Positions 1 to 6,255 of a stretch of DNA of 8,979 bases are shown here, one piece after another. Every line of letters begins with the position of its first letter. Positions within the stretch are counted from its first letter, which is position 1. Source of the stretch: Allobaculum sp. (lineage in GTDB: Bacteria; Bacillota_I; Bacilli_A; Erysipelotrichales; Erysipelotrichaceae); contig JAAVAY010000013.1 of NCBI GenBank assembly GCA_014803815.1, positions 3,524-12,502 of the forward strand. The letters run 5' to 3'. A program made the position numbers and the translations under genes. The notes beneath the pieces are model-generated. The model did not search any database and had not been told where the DNA came from. It saw only the letters and a program-made list of their open reading frames with translations.

Positions 1-362
1 TGGATAAAACGAATCAAGCCTTTTTGTTTACTCTAGGGAATTGCACCATTCTGATAGAAATTTTGAAAGAATTTTGGAAAAAAAGCCAAGAGGAATTTGA
101 AATGTGTAAAATTGTGGGTAGATTTTTCTGTATTTATAAGACCCGTATGGCTCCTACAGGGCAATCAGTCTTTCTTGAAAAAAGGACATTGCTCTTGCCA
201 AAGGTCATGGGCTTGTAAAGTCCGTTGTGAGCTCGACTACCTTCTCAATCAAAAATATTCTTGACCTCCAATTCCTTTTTACCGAGTAGCGATTTGAGGA
301 AAAAATTTTGGCTTTGAATGCAAGTTCTATGAGAAGTAGGAAGAGCTTATAACGGGAAAAAG
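1..362. other. Upstream region without a convincing gene
   Basis: No recognisable gene is seen on either strand. One + frame is open from the window edge to a stop at 216-218, so it could be the C-terminus of an upstream gene, but its composition is poor and I recognise no family. A bulged hairpin can be drawn at 161-192, with GCAAT pairing to ATTGC and an inner GTC-rich stem. At 59-73 the sequence AATTTTGAAAGAATT differs at three positions from the CodY consensus AATTTTCWGAAAATT, but it lies about 450 nt from livJ. No T-box signature (AGGGTGG-type) is present. Confidence 0.4.
348..353 (+). promoter_or_regulatory. Candidate -10 box of the livJ promoter
   Basis: TATAAC is the best -10-like hexamer upstream of the structured livJ leader. 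The hexamer 17 nt upstream (TTCTAT, 325-330) is a poor -35 match. If used, transcription would start near 360, just before the first leader hairpin, giving a 5' UTR of about 165 nt. This is a weak call based on the hexamer alone. Confidence 0.25.
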
Positions 363-415
363 AGCAACTGGCTTTTTCTCTTTGAAAGATAAAGAAAAAA
401 ATCTAGGCCAGTGCT
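363..415 (+). promoter_or_regulatory. Long imperfect hairpin in the livJ leader
   Basis: AGCAACTGGC (363-372) pairs with GCCAGTGCT (407-415) with one bulged A. The stem continues inward with TTTTTC (373-378) against GAAAAA (394-399) and TTT against AAA around a GAAAGAT loop. No U tract follows the 3' arm, so it is not an intrinsic terminator. It sits at the expected 5' end of the livJ transcript and may protect or regulate the mRNA. The function is inferred. Confidence 0.4.
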
Positions 416-426
416 TCTTGGAGGAA

Positions 427-452
427 ATTAGCCTATCTTTATTTAGGCTAAT
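427..452 (+). promoter_or_regulatory. Perfect 9-bp hairpin in the livJ leader
   Basis: ATTAGCCTA (427-435) and TAGGCTAAT (444-452) are perfect inverted repeats around the 8-nt loop TCTTTATT. A Shine-Dalgarno-like GGAGGA (420-425) lies directly upstream, and an ATG (451) overlaps the 3' arm. That ATG opens a 49-codon frame overlapping the livJ start in another frame. The peptide is not rich in Leu, Ile or Val, so it does not look like a classical attenuation leader. There is no U tract. Confidence 0.45.
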
Positions 453-463
453 GGATACAGTAC

Positions 464-526
464 AGAAGGGAGAGAACGGATTTTCCTATCATGACAAAAG
501 TCATGGGTATCCAATCCGCTACTACG
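464..526 (+). promoter_or_regulatory. livJ ribosome-binding site with hairpin in the spacer
   Basis: The purine-rich Shine-Dalgarno AGAAGGGAG (464-472) is too far from ATG 527 to work linearly. Between them is a two-part hairpin. CGGATT (477-482) pairs with AATCCG (513-518), and CATGAC (490-495) pairs with GTCATG (500-505) around an AAAA loop. A wobble T489-G506 extends the inner stem and leaves an internal loop of TTCCTA opposite GTATCC. Eight nt (519-526) separate the outer stem from the ATG. Folding gives an effective spacing of about 12 nt. The livH start has the same layout with different stem sequences. The role in initiation is inferred. Confidence 0.6.
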
Positions 527-1720
527 ATGAACACAAAAATTTGGAAATCAGCTCTCGCTATGGCTCTTTTTTCATCCATGGCTGTAGGGTGCTCAAATGA
601 TTCCAGTTCAAGCAGTACAGCTAATGGAAGCAGCGAAGGGGAAGCTTTGAGCGATACCATTAAAATTGGTTTAAACTTTGAACTTTCTGGAAACACTGCG
701 GATTACGGCATCAAAGAACGAAATGGAGCCAAAATTGCGATTGCTCAATTCAATGCGCGTGAAGACAAACCCTTCACGGTAGAAGCTGTTGAAATCGATT
801 CCAAAGGAGAACCTGCTGAATCGGTATCGGCGGTAACGAAACTCATTGAACAAGATGGTGTAGTGGGTATCGTTGGTCCAGCTACTTCTGGTCCTTCGAT
901 TGCAACCTATGAATTTGCAAGTTCCAAATCTGTTCCAGTTATTTCTCCTTCAGCCACTCAAGTGGATGCCATGATGAAACAAGATGGTACTCCCTATGAA
1001 TACGCTTGGCGAGTTTGCTTTGAAGACAGCTATCAAGGCAAAGGAATGGCTAATTATGCTTATGAACAACTTGGGTTACGCAACGTAGCGGTAATCAACG
1101 AAGTATCTGACTATGGAAATGGTTTAGCGGAGGCCTTTATTGATCAGTTTAAATCCTTAGGTGGAGAGATTACTGATAGCATTCAATATCAAGCAGGCGA
1201 TAAAGATTTCGCGAGCACCATTACGAAACTCCAAGATAAAAACATTGATGGTATTTATATTGCAGGTTATTACAATGAAGCGGCTCAAATCATCAAAGCA
1301 GCTCAAGCTGAGAATTTAAATGTTCCTATCATCGGAGCAGACGGCTTGGATTCTGCGGATTTAGTGAGCCAAGTTGGTGCTGAAAATGCCAATAATATTT
1401 TTTACACCACCGCTTATACGGCCATCAATCCTTCCGAAGAATTAAGCACATTCATTGATGCTTACAAGGAAGAATACAATGAAGAACCAAGCATGTTTGC
1501 TGCCTTGGCTTATGATGCCACTGGTCTTCTTTTGTCTAGCCTTGAAGAGTCTGGTGAATCTGGTGCTGCCCTCAATGAACAACTTAAGAATGCGGACTTC
1601 TCTGGCCTGACCGGTTCTTTCAGCTTTGATCAAACAACCCATACGCCAAACAAGTCGGTTCTCGTTGTTAGTCTTGTCAATGGCGTTCAATCGGATGTTC
1701 AAGAAGTAAAAGCGAATTAA
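527..1720 (+). CDS. livJ: Branched-chain amino acid ABC transporter substrate-binding lipoprotein LivJ
   Basis: Extracytoplasmic receptor that captures Leu, Ile or Val and delivers them to LivHM. The protein has 397 residues. The N-terminus is a lipoprotein signal (Lys at 4 and 7, hydrophobic core, lipobox A19-V20-G21-C22), so Cys22 is the likely lipidated residue. A Ser-rich tether to about residue 42 follows, then a full Peripla_BP_6 two-lobed domain beginning KIGLNFELSGNTADYG, with GPATSGPSIATYEFA and SPSATQ in the ligand-cleft region. Length fits the family. ATG 527 is preferred over the in-frame ATG 491: it gives a normal 21-residue signal, and ATG 491 lies inside the inner stem of the spacer hairpin. 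The first gene of livJHMGF; an intrinsic terminator directly after it suggests it is expressed above the downstream genes. Family certain; exact substrate among branched-chain amino acids inferred. Confidence 0.95.
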   Translation: MNTKIWKSALAMALFSSMAVGCSNDSSSSSTANGSSEGEALSDTIKIGLNFELSGNTADYGIKERNGAKIAIAQFNAREDKPFTVEAVEIDSKGEPAESVSAVTKLIEQDGVVGIVGPATSGPSIATYEFASSKSVPVISPSATQVDAMMKQDGTPYEYAWRVCFEDSYQGKGMANYAYEQLGLRNVAVINEVSDYGNGLAEAFIDQFKSLGGEITDSIQYQAGDKDFASTITKLQDKNIDGIYIAGYYNEAAQIIKAAQAENLNVPIIGADGLDSADLVSQVGAENANNIFYTTAYTAINPSEELSTFIDAYKEEYNEEPSMFAALAYDATGLLLSSLEESGESGAALNEQLKNADFSGLTGSFSFDQTTHTPNKSVLVVSLVNGVQSDVQEVKAN

Positions 1721-1729
1721 TTCGTCATC

Positions 1730-1760
1730 AAGCAGGGGAGTACCTTCCCCTGCTTTTTTT
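1730..1760 (+). terminator. Intrinsic terminator between livJ and livH
   Basis: AAGCAGGGGA (1730-1739) and TCCCCTGCTT (1746-1755) form a perfect 10-bp stem around GTACCT, followed by an uninterrupted T run to 1760. It lies 10 nt after the livJ stop codon. Partial read-through would give more binding protein than permease, a common arrangement for ABC importers. livH must be reached by read-through or by an internal promoter. Confidence 0.9.
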
Positions 1761-2007
1761 GAAAGGTAAGGGAAATTTATCAATAACTCACTACTTAAAG
1801 AGAATTCCTACATTAGGATATTCTTGGCTTTCTTAATTTTGATCAGGTTCTCTGTATAAGGAAAGGAATACTTCATCAAGGGGATAAGAAGCTCAGTAAA
1901 CTGTGAGCTTATGGATATTGATGAGGTAAAGCAGATACTTGAAAATCCGAAATGTCCCAAGTTAAAAGAGATGATTCAGTTATCTGCAAGAAAAAGCATT
2001 TTAACCG
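1761..2007 (+). other. livJ-livH intercistronic region, structured and apparently noncoding
   Basis: Two further hairpins are visible. AGAATTCCTA (1801-1810) pairs with TAGGATATTCT (1814-1824) with one bulge, and AAGCTCA (1889-1895) pairs with TGAGCTT (1904-1910). A TATAAG at 1855-1860 could be an internal -10, but no good -35 lies at normal spacing. A 62-codon frame opens at 1911 and overlaps the livH start. It has no ribosome-binding site and matches no family I recognise, so I treat it as chance or a decayed fragment. Confidence 0.45.
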
Positions 2008-2070
2008 AAAGGAGGTTAGGCCAATTCCTCTTCCCACTCATAGAAGTGGGGTATCCTTGGCCAGCGTTTG
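2008..2070 (+). promoter_or_regulatory. livH ribosome-binding site with hairpin in the spacer
   Basis: A strong Shine-Dalgarno AAAGGAGG (2008-2015) lies 55 nt from ATG 2071, with no usable start codon in between. GGCCAA (2019-2024) pairs with TTGGCC (2057-2062), and CCCACT (2033-2038) pairs with AGTGGG (2045-2050) around a CATAGA loop. The internal loop has TTCCTCT on the 5' side and GTATCC on the 3' side. Eight nt (2063-2070) follow before the ATG. If folded, the effective spacing is 3 + 8 = 11 nt. No other Shine-Dalgarno exists for livH. The livJ start has the same layout. An alternative origin is an IS605-type right-end hairpin. Confidence 0.65.
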
Positions 2071-2949
2071 ATGAATCAATTCCTGCAACAAATGATTAAT
2101 GGATTGTCGTTAGGAAGCATTTATGCCCTTGTTGCTCTTGGCTATACGATGGTGTATGGCATCATCAAGCTCATCAATTTTGCTCATGGGGACATCTATA
2201 TGATTGGAGCCTATACCGCTTTCTTTGTGACCACATACTTAGGATTTGGCTTTATTCCGGCTCTTATCGCTTGCATGGTTGTGTGTGGTATTCTCGGAGT
2301 CTTGATCGAGCGTATTGCATATAAACCATTGCGTAAAGCTCCACGTATTACGGCTTTAATTACTGCGATTGGGGTAAGTTACGTCATTGAGTACACAACC
2401 CAGCTTTTCATGGGAACGTCCGTCCGTACGTTTCCTAAATTGCTCCCAGAAACGAGCTTTCAATTTTGGGGCTTGCGCATTTCCTATATCCAAATGGTGA
2501 TTTTTACCGTCACGATCGCCTTAATGGTGATGTTGACCTTTATTATTCAAAGAACAAAGATTGGACGCGCTATGCGTGCCGTATCAGCCGATGAAAGTGG
2601 CGCGAAACTGATGGGAATTTCCGTGGATAACACCATCTCCTTTACCTTCCTGATTGGATCGGCTTTAGCGGGCGCGGCAGGGCTTTTGGTTGGTTTGTAT
2701 TACAATGCCGCAAGCCCTTTAATGGGAATGGTGCCTGGTTTAAAAGCTTTCGTAGCGGCAGTATTTGGCGGCATTGGCTCCATTCCTGGTGCTCTGGTAG
2801 GTGGGCTTTTCATCGGAGTAGCGGAAACGATGGTTGTTGCCTATGGCTCTTCCCTTTATCGTGACGCAATTGTTTACGCTATCTTGATTCTGGTTTTAAT
2901 TGTGAAACCCACTGGCCTCTTTGGGCGCAATGAAAGAGAGAAGGTGTAG
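2071..2949 (+). CDS. livH: Branched-chain amino acid ABC transporter permease LivH
   Basis: One of the two membrane subunits forming the translocation path with LivM. The protein has 292 residues. The N-terminal signature GLSLGSIYALVALGYTMVYG and the following INFAHGDIYMIGAY are typical of LivH. Several hydrophobic segments span residues 10-280. The cytoplasmic coupling loop GRAMRAVSADESGAKLMGI (165-183) is the EAA-like contact with the ATPases, and VFGGIGSIPGALVGG (231-245) is conserved in the family. ATG 2071 is chosen over the TTG directly before it (2068) because LivH proteins normally begin MN-x-x-LQQ. The only Shine-Dalgarno is separated from this ATG by a hairpin. Three nt separate its stop from livM. 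Family certain. Confidence 0.96.
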   Translation: MNQFLQQMINGLSLGSIYALVALGYTMVYGIIKLINFAHGDIYMIGAYTAFFVTTYLGFGFIPALIACMVVCGILGVLIERIAYKPLRKAPRITALITAIGVSYVIEYTTQLFMGTSVRTFPKLLPETSFQFWGLRISYIQMVIFTVTIALMVMLTFIIQRTKIGRAMRAVSADESGAKLMGISVDNTISFTFLIGSALAGAAGLLVGLYYNAASPLMGMVPGLKAFVAAVFGGIGSIPGALVGGLFIGVAETMVVAYGSSLYRDAIVYAILILVLIVKPTGLFGRNEREKV

Positions 2950-2952
2950 CCT

Positions 2953-3915
2953 ATGGCTAAACAATTCTTTTCCAAAACCAATATAATTTGGTCTGGCATT
3001 GGTCTTTTCATTTTCTTGTTGATCTGGATTCTCATGAAAGTAGGAATTTTGAATTCCTATTATGAATCCACGATTTTTACCATTTGTATCAACATTATTC
3101 TTGCTGTTTCGCTTAACTTAATTGTCGGAATTTGCGGTCAATTCTCTTTGGGTCATGCAGGCTTCATGGCTATTGGTGCCTATAGTGCAGGTATTGTCAC
3201 TCGGATGATTCCTTCTTATTTTGGTTTAGTACTTGGCATTTTAATCGGCTTTGGTATCACCATTTTAGCGGGTTTAGTGGTCTCCATTCCAACTTTGCGC
3301 TTACGGGGTGATTACTTAGCTATTGCAACCCTAGGTTTTTCCGAAATCATTCGTATTTGCATTCAAACCATGAAAATTACTAATGGAGCTGCGGGTTTAA
3401 CGGGAATTCCAAAACTGACGACGTGGCCCATCTTATTTGTATGTATGGTGATTTCCATCATCATCTGTACCAACTTTGTTCGTTCTGCTCCAGGACGAGC
3501 CGCAAGGGCTATCAATGATGATGAAATTGCGGCAGAAGCGATGGGTATTAATACAACAAAATATAAAGTAGCAGCTTTTGTTGTCGGCGCTATGCTCGCT
3601 TCTTTAGCGGGAAGCCTGTTTGCAAACTACTTCTATGTATTAAATCCAAATCAATTCACCTTCAACAAATCCATCGACATTTTAGTTATGGTTGTCTTCG
3701 GCGGTATGGGCAGCATGTCGGCTTCTGTGATGGCAGCTATCGTCATTGGCATTCTCAATATGTATCTCCAGCAATTTGCCGATATTCGCATGATTATTTA
3801 TGGAGCAGCGTTAGTTTTGATGATGATCTTCCGTCCTCAAGGAATTTTAGGAACTTGGGAAATCTCTATTGACCGTTGGCTCCAAAAACAAAAACTTAAA
3901 AAGGAGGAGGCTTAA
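2953..3915 (+). CDS. livM: Branched-chain amino acid ABC transporter permease LivM
   Basis: Second permease subunit, partner of LivH in the cytoplasmic membrane. The protein has 320 residues. A membrane segment lies at about 10-32, and the LivM hallmark NLIVGICGQFSLGHAGFMAI is near residues 55-74. LRLRGDYLAIATLGFSEIIR (116-135) is also characteristic. The coupling loop GRAARAINDDEIAAEAMGI (181-199) matches the corresponding loop in LivH, and VFGGMGSMSA lies near the C-terminus. The ribosome-binding site is a normal purine run (GAGAGAAGGTG) just upstream, overlapping the end of livH, so the two are probably translationally coupled. The stop TAA abuts the ATG of livG with no gap. Family certain. 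Confidence 0.96.
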   Translation: MAKQFFSKTNIIWSGIGLFIFLLIWILMKVGILNSYYESTIFTICINIILAVSLNLIVGICGQFSLGHAGFMAIGAYSAGIVTRMIPSYFGLVLGILIGFGITILAGLVVSIPTLRLRGDYLAIATLGFSEIIRICIQTMKITNGAAGLTGIPKLTTWPILFVCMVISIIICTNFVRSAPGRAARAINDDEIAAEAMGINTTKYKVAAFVVGAMLASLAGSLFANYFYVLNPNQFTFNKSIDILVMVVFGGMGSMSASVMAAIVIGILNMYLQQFADIRMIIYGAALVLMMIFRPQGILGTWEISIDRWLQKQKLKKEEA

Positions 3916-4695
3916 ATGGAACCCATTTTAAAAGTAAGCAACCTCTCGAAACACTTTGGTGGTTTAGCGGCAGTATCGAACATCAATTTATCCATCAACT
4001 CAGGTGAACTCATTGGCTTAATTGGCCCTAATGGAGCAGGAAAGACAACGTTTTTCAACTTACTTACTGGAGTCTATGAGCCTTCCGAAGGACTGATTGA
4101 ACTCAATGTTGATGGAAAAAATAAACAAATTGGTGGTTTGAAACCATATAAGATCACGCAAATGGGATTGGCTCGCACCTTTCAAAATATTCGTCTTTTC
4201 AAAAGCATGACAGTGCTTGAAAACGTTAAATTGGCGATGCATAAAAATGTGGGCTATGGTCTTCCCTCCGCTTTACTTCGGACTTCTCGTTTTTACAATG
4301 CTGAGCGCTGGATCGAAGAAAAAGCGGAAGAATATTTAAAAGAAGTGGGCTTATTTCGCAAGCGCAATGAAATGGCTGATAACTTACCCTATGGTGAACA
4401 GCGGCGCTTAGAAATTGCCCGCGCTTTAGCCACTGAACCTACGATTTTATTTTTAGACGAGCCGGCTGCGGGAATGAACCCCCAAGAGACGAAAGAACTT
4501 ACCGATTTGATTTATCACCTACGTGATAAATATAAGTTAACTATTATTTTGATCGAGCACGATATGTCTCTTGTTATGAATCTTTGCGAGCGGATCTTTG
4601 TCCTCAACTATGGTCAACTCATTGCATCCGGATCCCCAGAGGAAATCAAAAACAACGAGTTTGTCATCAAGGCTTACCTTGGGGAGGAAATTTAA
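3916..4695 (+). CDS. livG: Branched-chain amino acid ABC transporter ATP-binding protein LivG
   Basis: Cytoplasmic ATPase that energises uptake as the partner of LivF. The protein has 259 residues, as expected. Visible motifs are Walker A GPNGAGKT (37-44), the Q-loop in ARTFQNIRLF (Q90), the signature LPYGEQRRLEIARAL (from 157; LivG proteins have LPYG rather than LSGG), Walker B ILFLDEP (177-183) and H-loop His in LIEHDM (215). AGMNPQET is the LivG D-loop region, and the C-terminal AYLGEEI is typical. The Shine-Dalgarno AAAAAGGAGGAGG lies inside the last codons of livM, and the ATG directly follows the livM stop. All catalytic residues are present. Confidence 0.97.
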   Translation: MEPILKVSNLSKHFGGLAAVSNINLSINSGELIGLIGPNGAGKTTFFNLLTGVYEPSEGLIELNVDGKNKQIGGLKPYKITQMGLARTFQNIRLFKSMTVLENVKLAMHKNVGYGLPSALLRTSRFYNAERWIEEKAEEYLKEVGLFRKRNEMADNLPYGEQRRLEIARALATEPTILFLDEPAAGMNPQETKELTDLIYHLRDKYKLTIILIEHDMSLVMNLCERIFVLNYGQLIASGSPEEIKNNEFVIKAYLGEEI

Positions 4696-4696
4696 G

Positions 4697-5413
4697 ATGA
4701 GTCTTTTAGAAGTCAAAGATTTGCACGTTCACTATGGAGCCATTGAAGCGCTGAAAGGAGTCTCAATTCAAGTTGAACCAGGCCAAATCGTAACCTTAAT
4801 TGGAGCGAACGGCGCAGGGAAAACGTCTCTTTTACAAGCCATTAGTGGAATTGTCAAAAAGAGTGGTGGAGATGTTTTATTTCAGGATAAATCCATCTAT
4901 AAATCGAATCCGCGCATCATTGTTTCTTCTGGATTAGTTCAAGTTCCTGAAGGACGACATGTTTTTCCAGGTCTTTCCGTATACGAGAACTTAATGATGG
5001 GTGCTTATCTTCGCAAAGATAAAAAGGAAATTGCAAAAGATTTACAATCGGTATATGAACGTTTTCCGGTTTTGGAAAAGCGTAAAAACCAAGATGCTTC
5101 CACCCTTTCTGGTGGCGAACAACAAATGTTAGCTATGGGGCGTGCTTTGATGGCTCGTCCGAGTCTCCTTTTATTGGATGAACCTTCGATGGGGTTAGCC
5201 CCTATTTTGGTAAAGGAAATTTTTTCCATTATTTCAGATATTCAAAAAACGGGAACCACGATTTTATTAGTTGAACAAAATGCGCGTATGGCTCTTTCCA
5301 TTGCGGACTATGCCTACGTTTTAGAAACGGGTAAAGTAGTTTTAGAAGGCAATGCTGTTGAGCTTGCTCAGTCTCCCCAAGTTCAAGAAGCGTATCTTGG
5401 CGGACGTAAATAA
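4697..5413 (+). CDS. livF: Branched-chain amino acid ABC transporter ATP-binding protein LivF
   Basis: Second cytoplasmic ATPase of the LivJHMGF importer. The protein has 238 residues. It shows Walker A GANGAGKT (36-43), signature LSGGEQQ (137-143) and Walker B LLLLDEP (157-163), followed by SMGLAPILV. The H-loop position reads LLVEQNA, where Gln replaces His; this is normal for LivF. The C-terminal AYLGG is typical. The start is ATG 4697, one nt after the livG stop, with Shine-Dalgarno GGGGAGGAAA in the end of livG. A longer frame from 4598 would add 33 residues of non-family sequence inside livG. The gene ends the transporter operon at a strong terminator. Confidence 0.97.
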   Translation: MSLLEVKDLHVHYGAIEALKGVSIQVEPGQIVTLIGANGAGKTSLLQAISGIVKKSGGDVLFQDKSIYKSNPRIIVSSGLVQVPEGRHVFPGLSVYENLMMGAYLRKDKKEIAKDLQSVYERFPVLEKRKNQDASTLSGGEQQMLAMGRALMARPSLLLLDEPSMGLAPILVKEIFSIISDIQKTGTTILLVEQNARMALSIADYAYVLETGKVVLEGNAVELAQSPQVQEAYLGGRK

Positions 5414-5457
5414 TCTCTTTCCCTTATAGTTTTCTAAAAGGCGCAGTCATCAAAATC

Positions 5458-5508
5458 AAAATAAGGGAAGAATTCCTCTTTCCTTATTTTTAGCGTTTTT
5501 TTTGATGA
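5458..5508 (+). terminator. Intrinsic terminator after livF
   Basis: AAAATAAGGGAA (5458-5469) pairs with TTTCCTTATTTT (5479-5490), including one G-T wobble, around a 9-nt loop. It is followed by a T run and, after AGCG, a second T run of eight. It separates the transporter genes from the CBS/ACT gene, which would be reached by read-through or a local promoter that I cannot identify. Confidence 0.85.
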
Positions 5509-5549
5509 ACTATTATTACGCCTATCCATTTTAAAAGGAGGATTTAGCC

Positions 5550-6194
5550 ATGTTTCGTGTGTTTGATTTCATGACACCTAAGCCCATAACCGTTGGCCCC
5601 GATGAAAAAATATCGGTCGTGATTGATCTGATGCGTTTTAACAAAATTCATCGTATTCCCGTTGTAGACAAAGATGATAAACTCGTGGGTCTCATTACAG
5701 AAGGAATGATTGCAGCTGACAATACGGCGACAAGCCTGAGCATTTACGAATTAAACTATTTGTTATCCAAAACCGATGTGCGCACGGTGATGGTTAAACA
5801 TCCTATTTCTATTAACCAAGATGCTCTCATGGAAGCAGCCGCAGAAAAGCTCTTAGCCCATGATATTGGGTGTTTACCAGTCGTCGATGGTCAAAACAAA
5901 GTCACTGGCATTCTTACCCAAAACGATATTTTCCGCGCTTTTTTAGATATGTTAGCGTGGACAAAAAAAGGCACTCGAATTACGTTACAAGTGCCCGAAA
6001 GAATTGGAGTCATGGAAGATTTGGCCCACCTCTTAGCCATGGAAGGATTGTCTATTACTTCTGTGGGGGTATATGATCTCAATGATAAGGATGCAGAATT
6101 GTTGGTGAAAATCAATGGCTCTATTGATCATGAAAAAGCAAAAGCGAAATTAGAGGAACATGGATTTACCGTCTTAAATATTGAAGAAGCCTGA
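5550..6194 (+). CDS. CBS-pair and ACT domain protein (AcuB-like)
   Basis: Probable cytoplasmic regulatory protein with 214 residues. CBS domain 1 spans about 7-55 (DFMTPKPITV through RIPVVDKDDKLVGLIT). CBS domain 2 spans about 78-134 (VRTVMVKHPISI through CLPVVDGQNKVTGILTQNDI). A C-terminal ACT-like domain spans about 142-212 (TRITLQVPERIGVMEDLAHLLAMEGLSITSV). CBS pairs usually bind adenosyl nucleotides, and ACT domains usually bind amino acids. Placement after livF, also seen in streptococci, suggests it senses amino acid or energy state linked to the transporter. AcuB describes the domain layout only; no acetoin genes are nearby. The Shine-Dalgarno AAAAGGAGG is at normal distance. No catalytic domain is present, so its output is unknown. 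Confidence 0.9.
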   Translation: MFRVFDFMTPKPITVGPDEKISVVIDLMRFNKIHRIPVVDKDDKLVGLITEGMIAADNTATSLSIYELNYLLSKTDVRTVMVKHPISINQDALMEAAAEKLLAHDIGCLPVVDGQNKVTGILTQNDIFRAFLDMLAWTKKGTRITLQVPERIGVMEDLAHLLAMEGLSITSVGVYDLNDKDAELLVKINGSIDHEKAKAKLEEHGFTVLNIEEA

Positions 6195-6208
6195 TCCAAA
6201 AAAAAAAC

Positions 6209-6252
6209 AAAAGCAGTCCCCTTTACCTTTTTAAGGCTTGGTGACTGCTTTT
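6209..6252. terminator. Bidirectional intrinsic terminator
   Basis: AAAAGCAGTC (6209-6218) and GACTGCTTTT (6243-6252) form a 10-bp stem, extended by CC/GG pairs after one mismatch. The stem is flanked by an A run on the left and a T run on the right, so it can end transcription of the CBS/ACT gene on + and of the SUKH gene on -. Both genes end within about 15 nt of it. Confidence 0.85.
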
Positions 6253-6255
6253 TTC

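Noticed and set aside
24..218. 64-codon + strand frame near the window start
   Set aside because: No ribosome-binding site, atypical composition and no family recognised. The frame is open to the window edge, so it is noted only as a possible gene tail.
491..526. ATG 491 as livJ start
   Set aside because: It adds 12 residues before a normal lipoprotein signal, and the ATG lies in the inner stem of the spacer hairpin. ATG 527 gives a standard signal peptide.
1..526. T-box riboswitch for the liv operon
   Set aside because: No AGGGTGG-type antiterminator sequence and no leader terminator with a U tract before livJ.
448..696. Antisense frames over livJ, livG, livF, the CBS gene and the lipoprotein gene
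   Set aside because: They are shadows of well-supported genes, without ribosome-binding sites or recognisable domains. The interval given is one example.
1911..2099. 62-codon frame between livJ and livH
   Set aside because: No ribosome-binding site. It runs through the spacer hairpin and into livH. Its GYP....DE resemblance to the out-of-frame reading of the livJ leader comes from the shared hairpin layout, not from a shared protein.
4598..4696. N-terminal extension of LivF
   Set aside because: It overlaps the end of livG, matches nothing in LivF proteins, and a good Shine-Dalgarno precedes ATG 4697.
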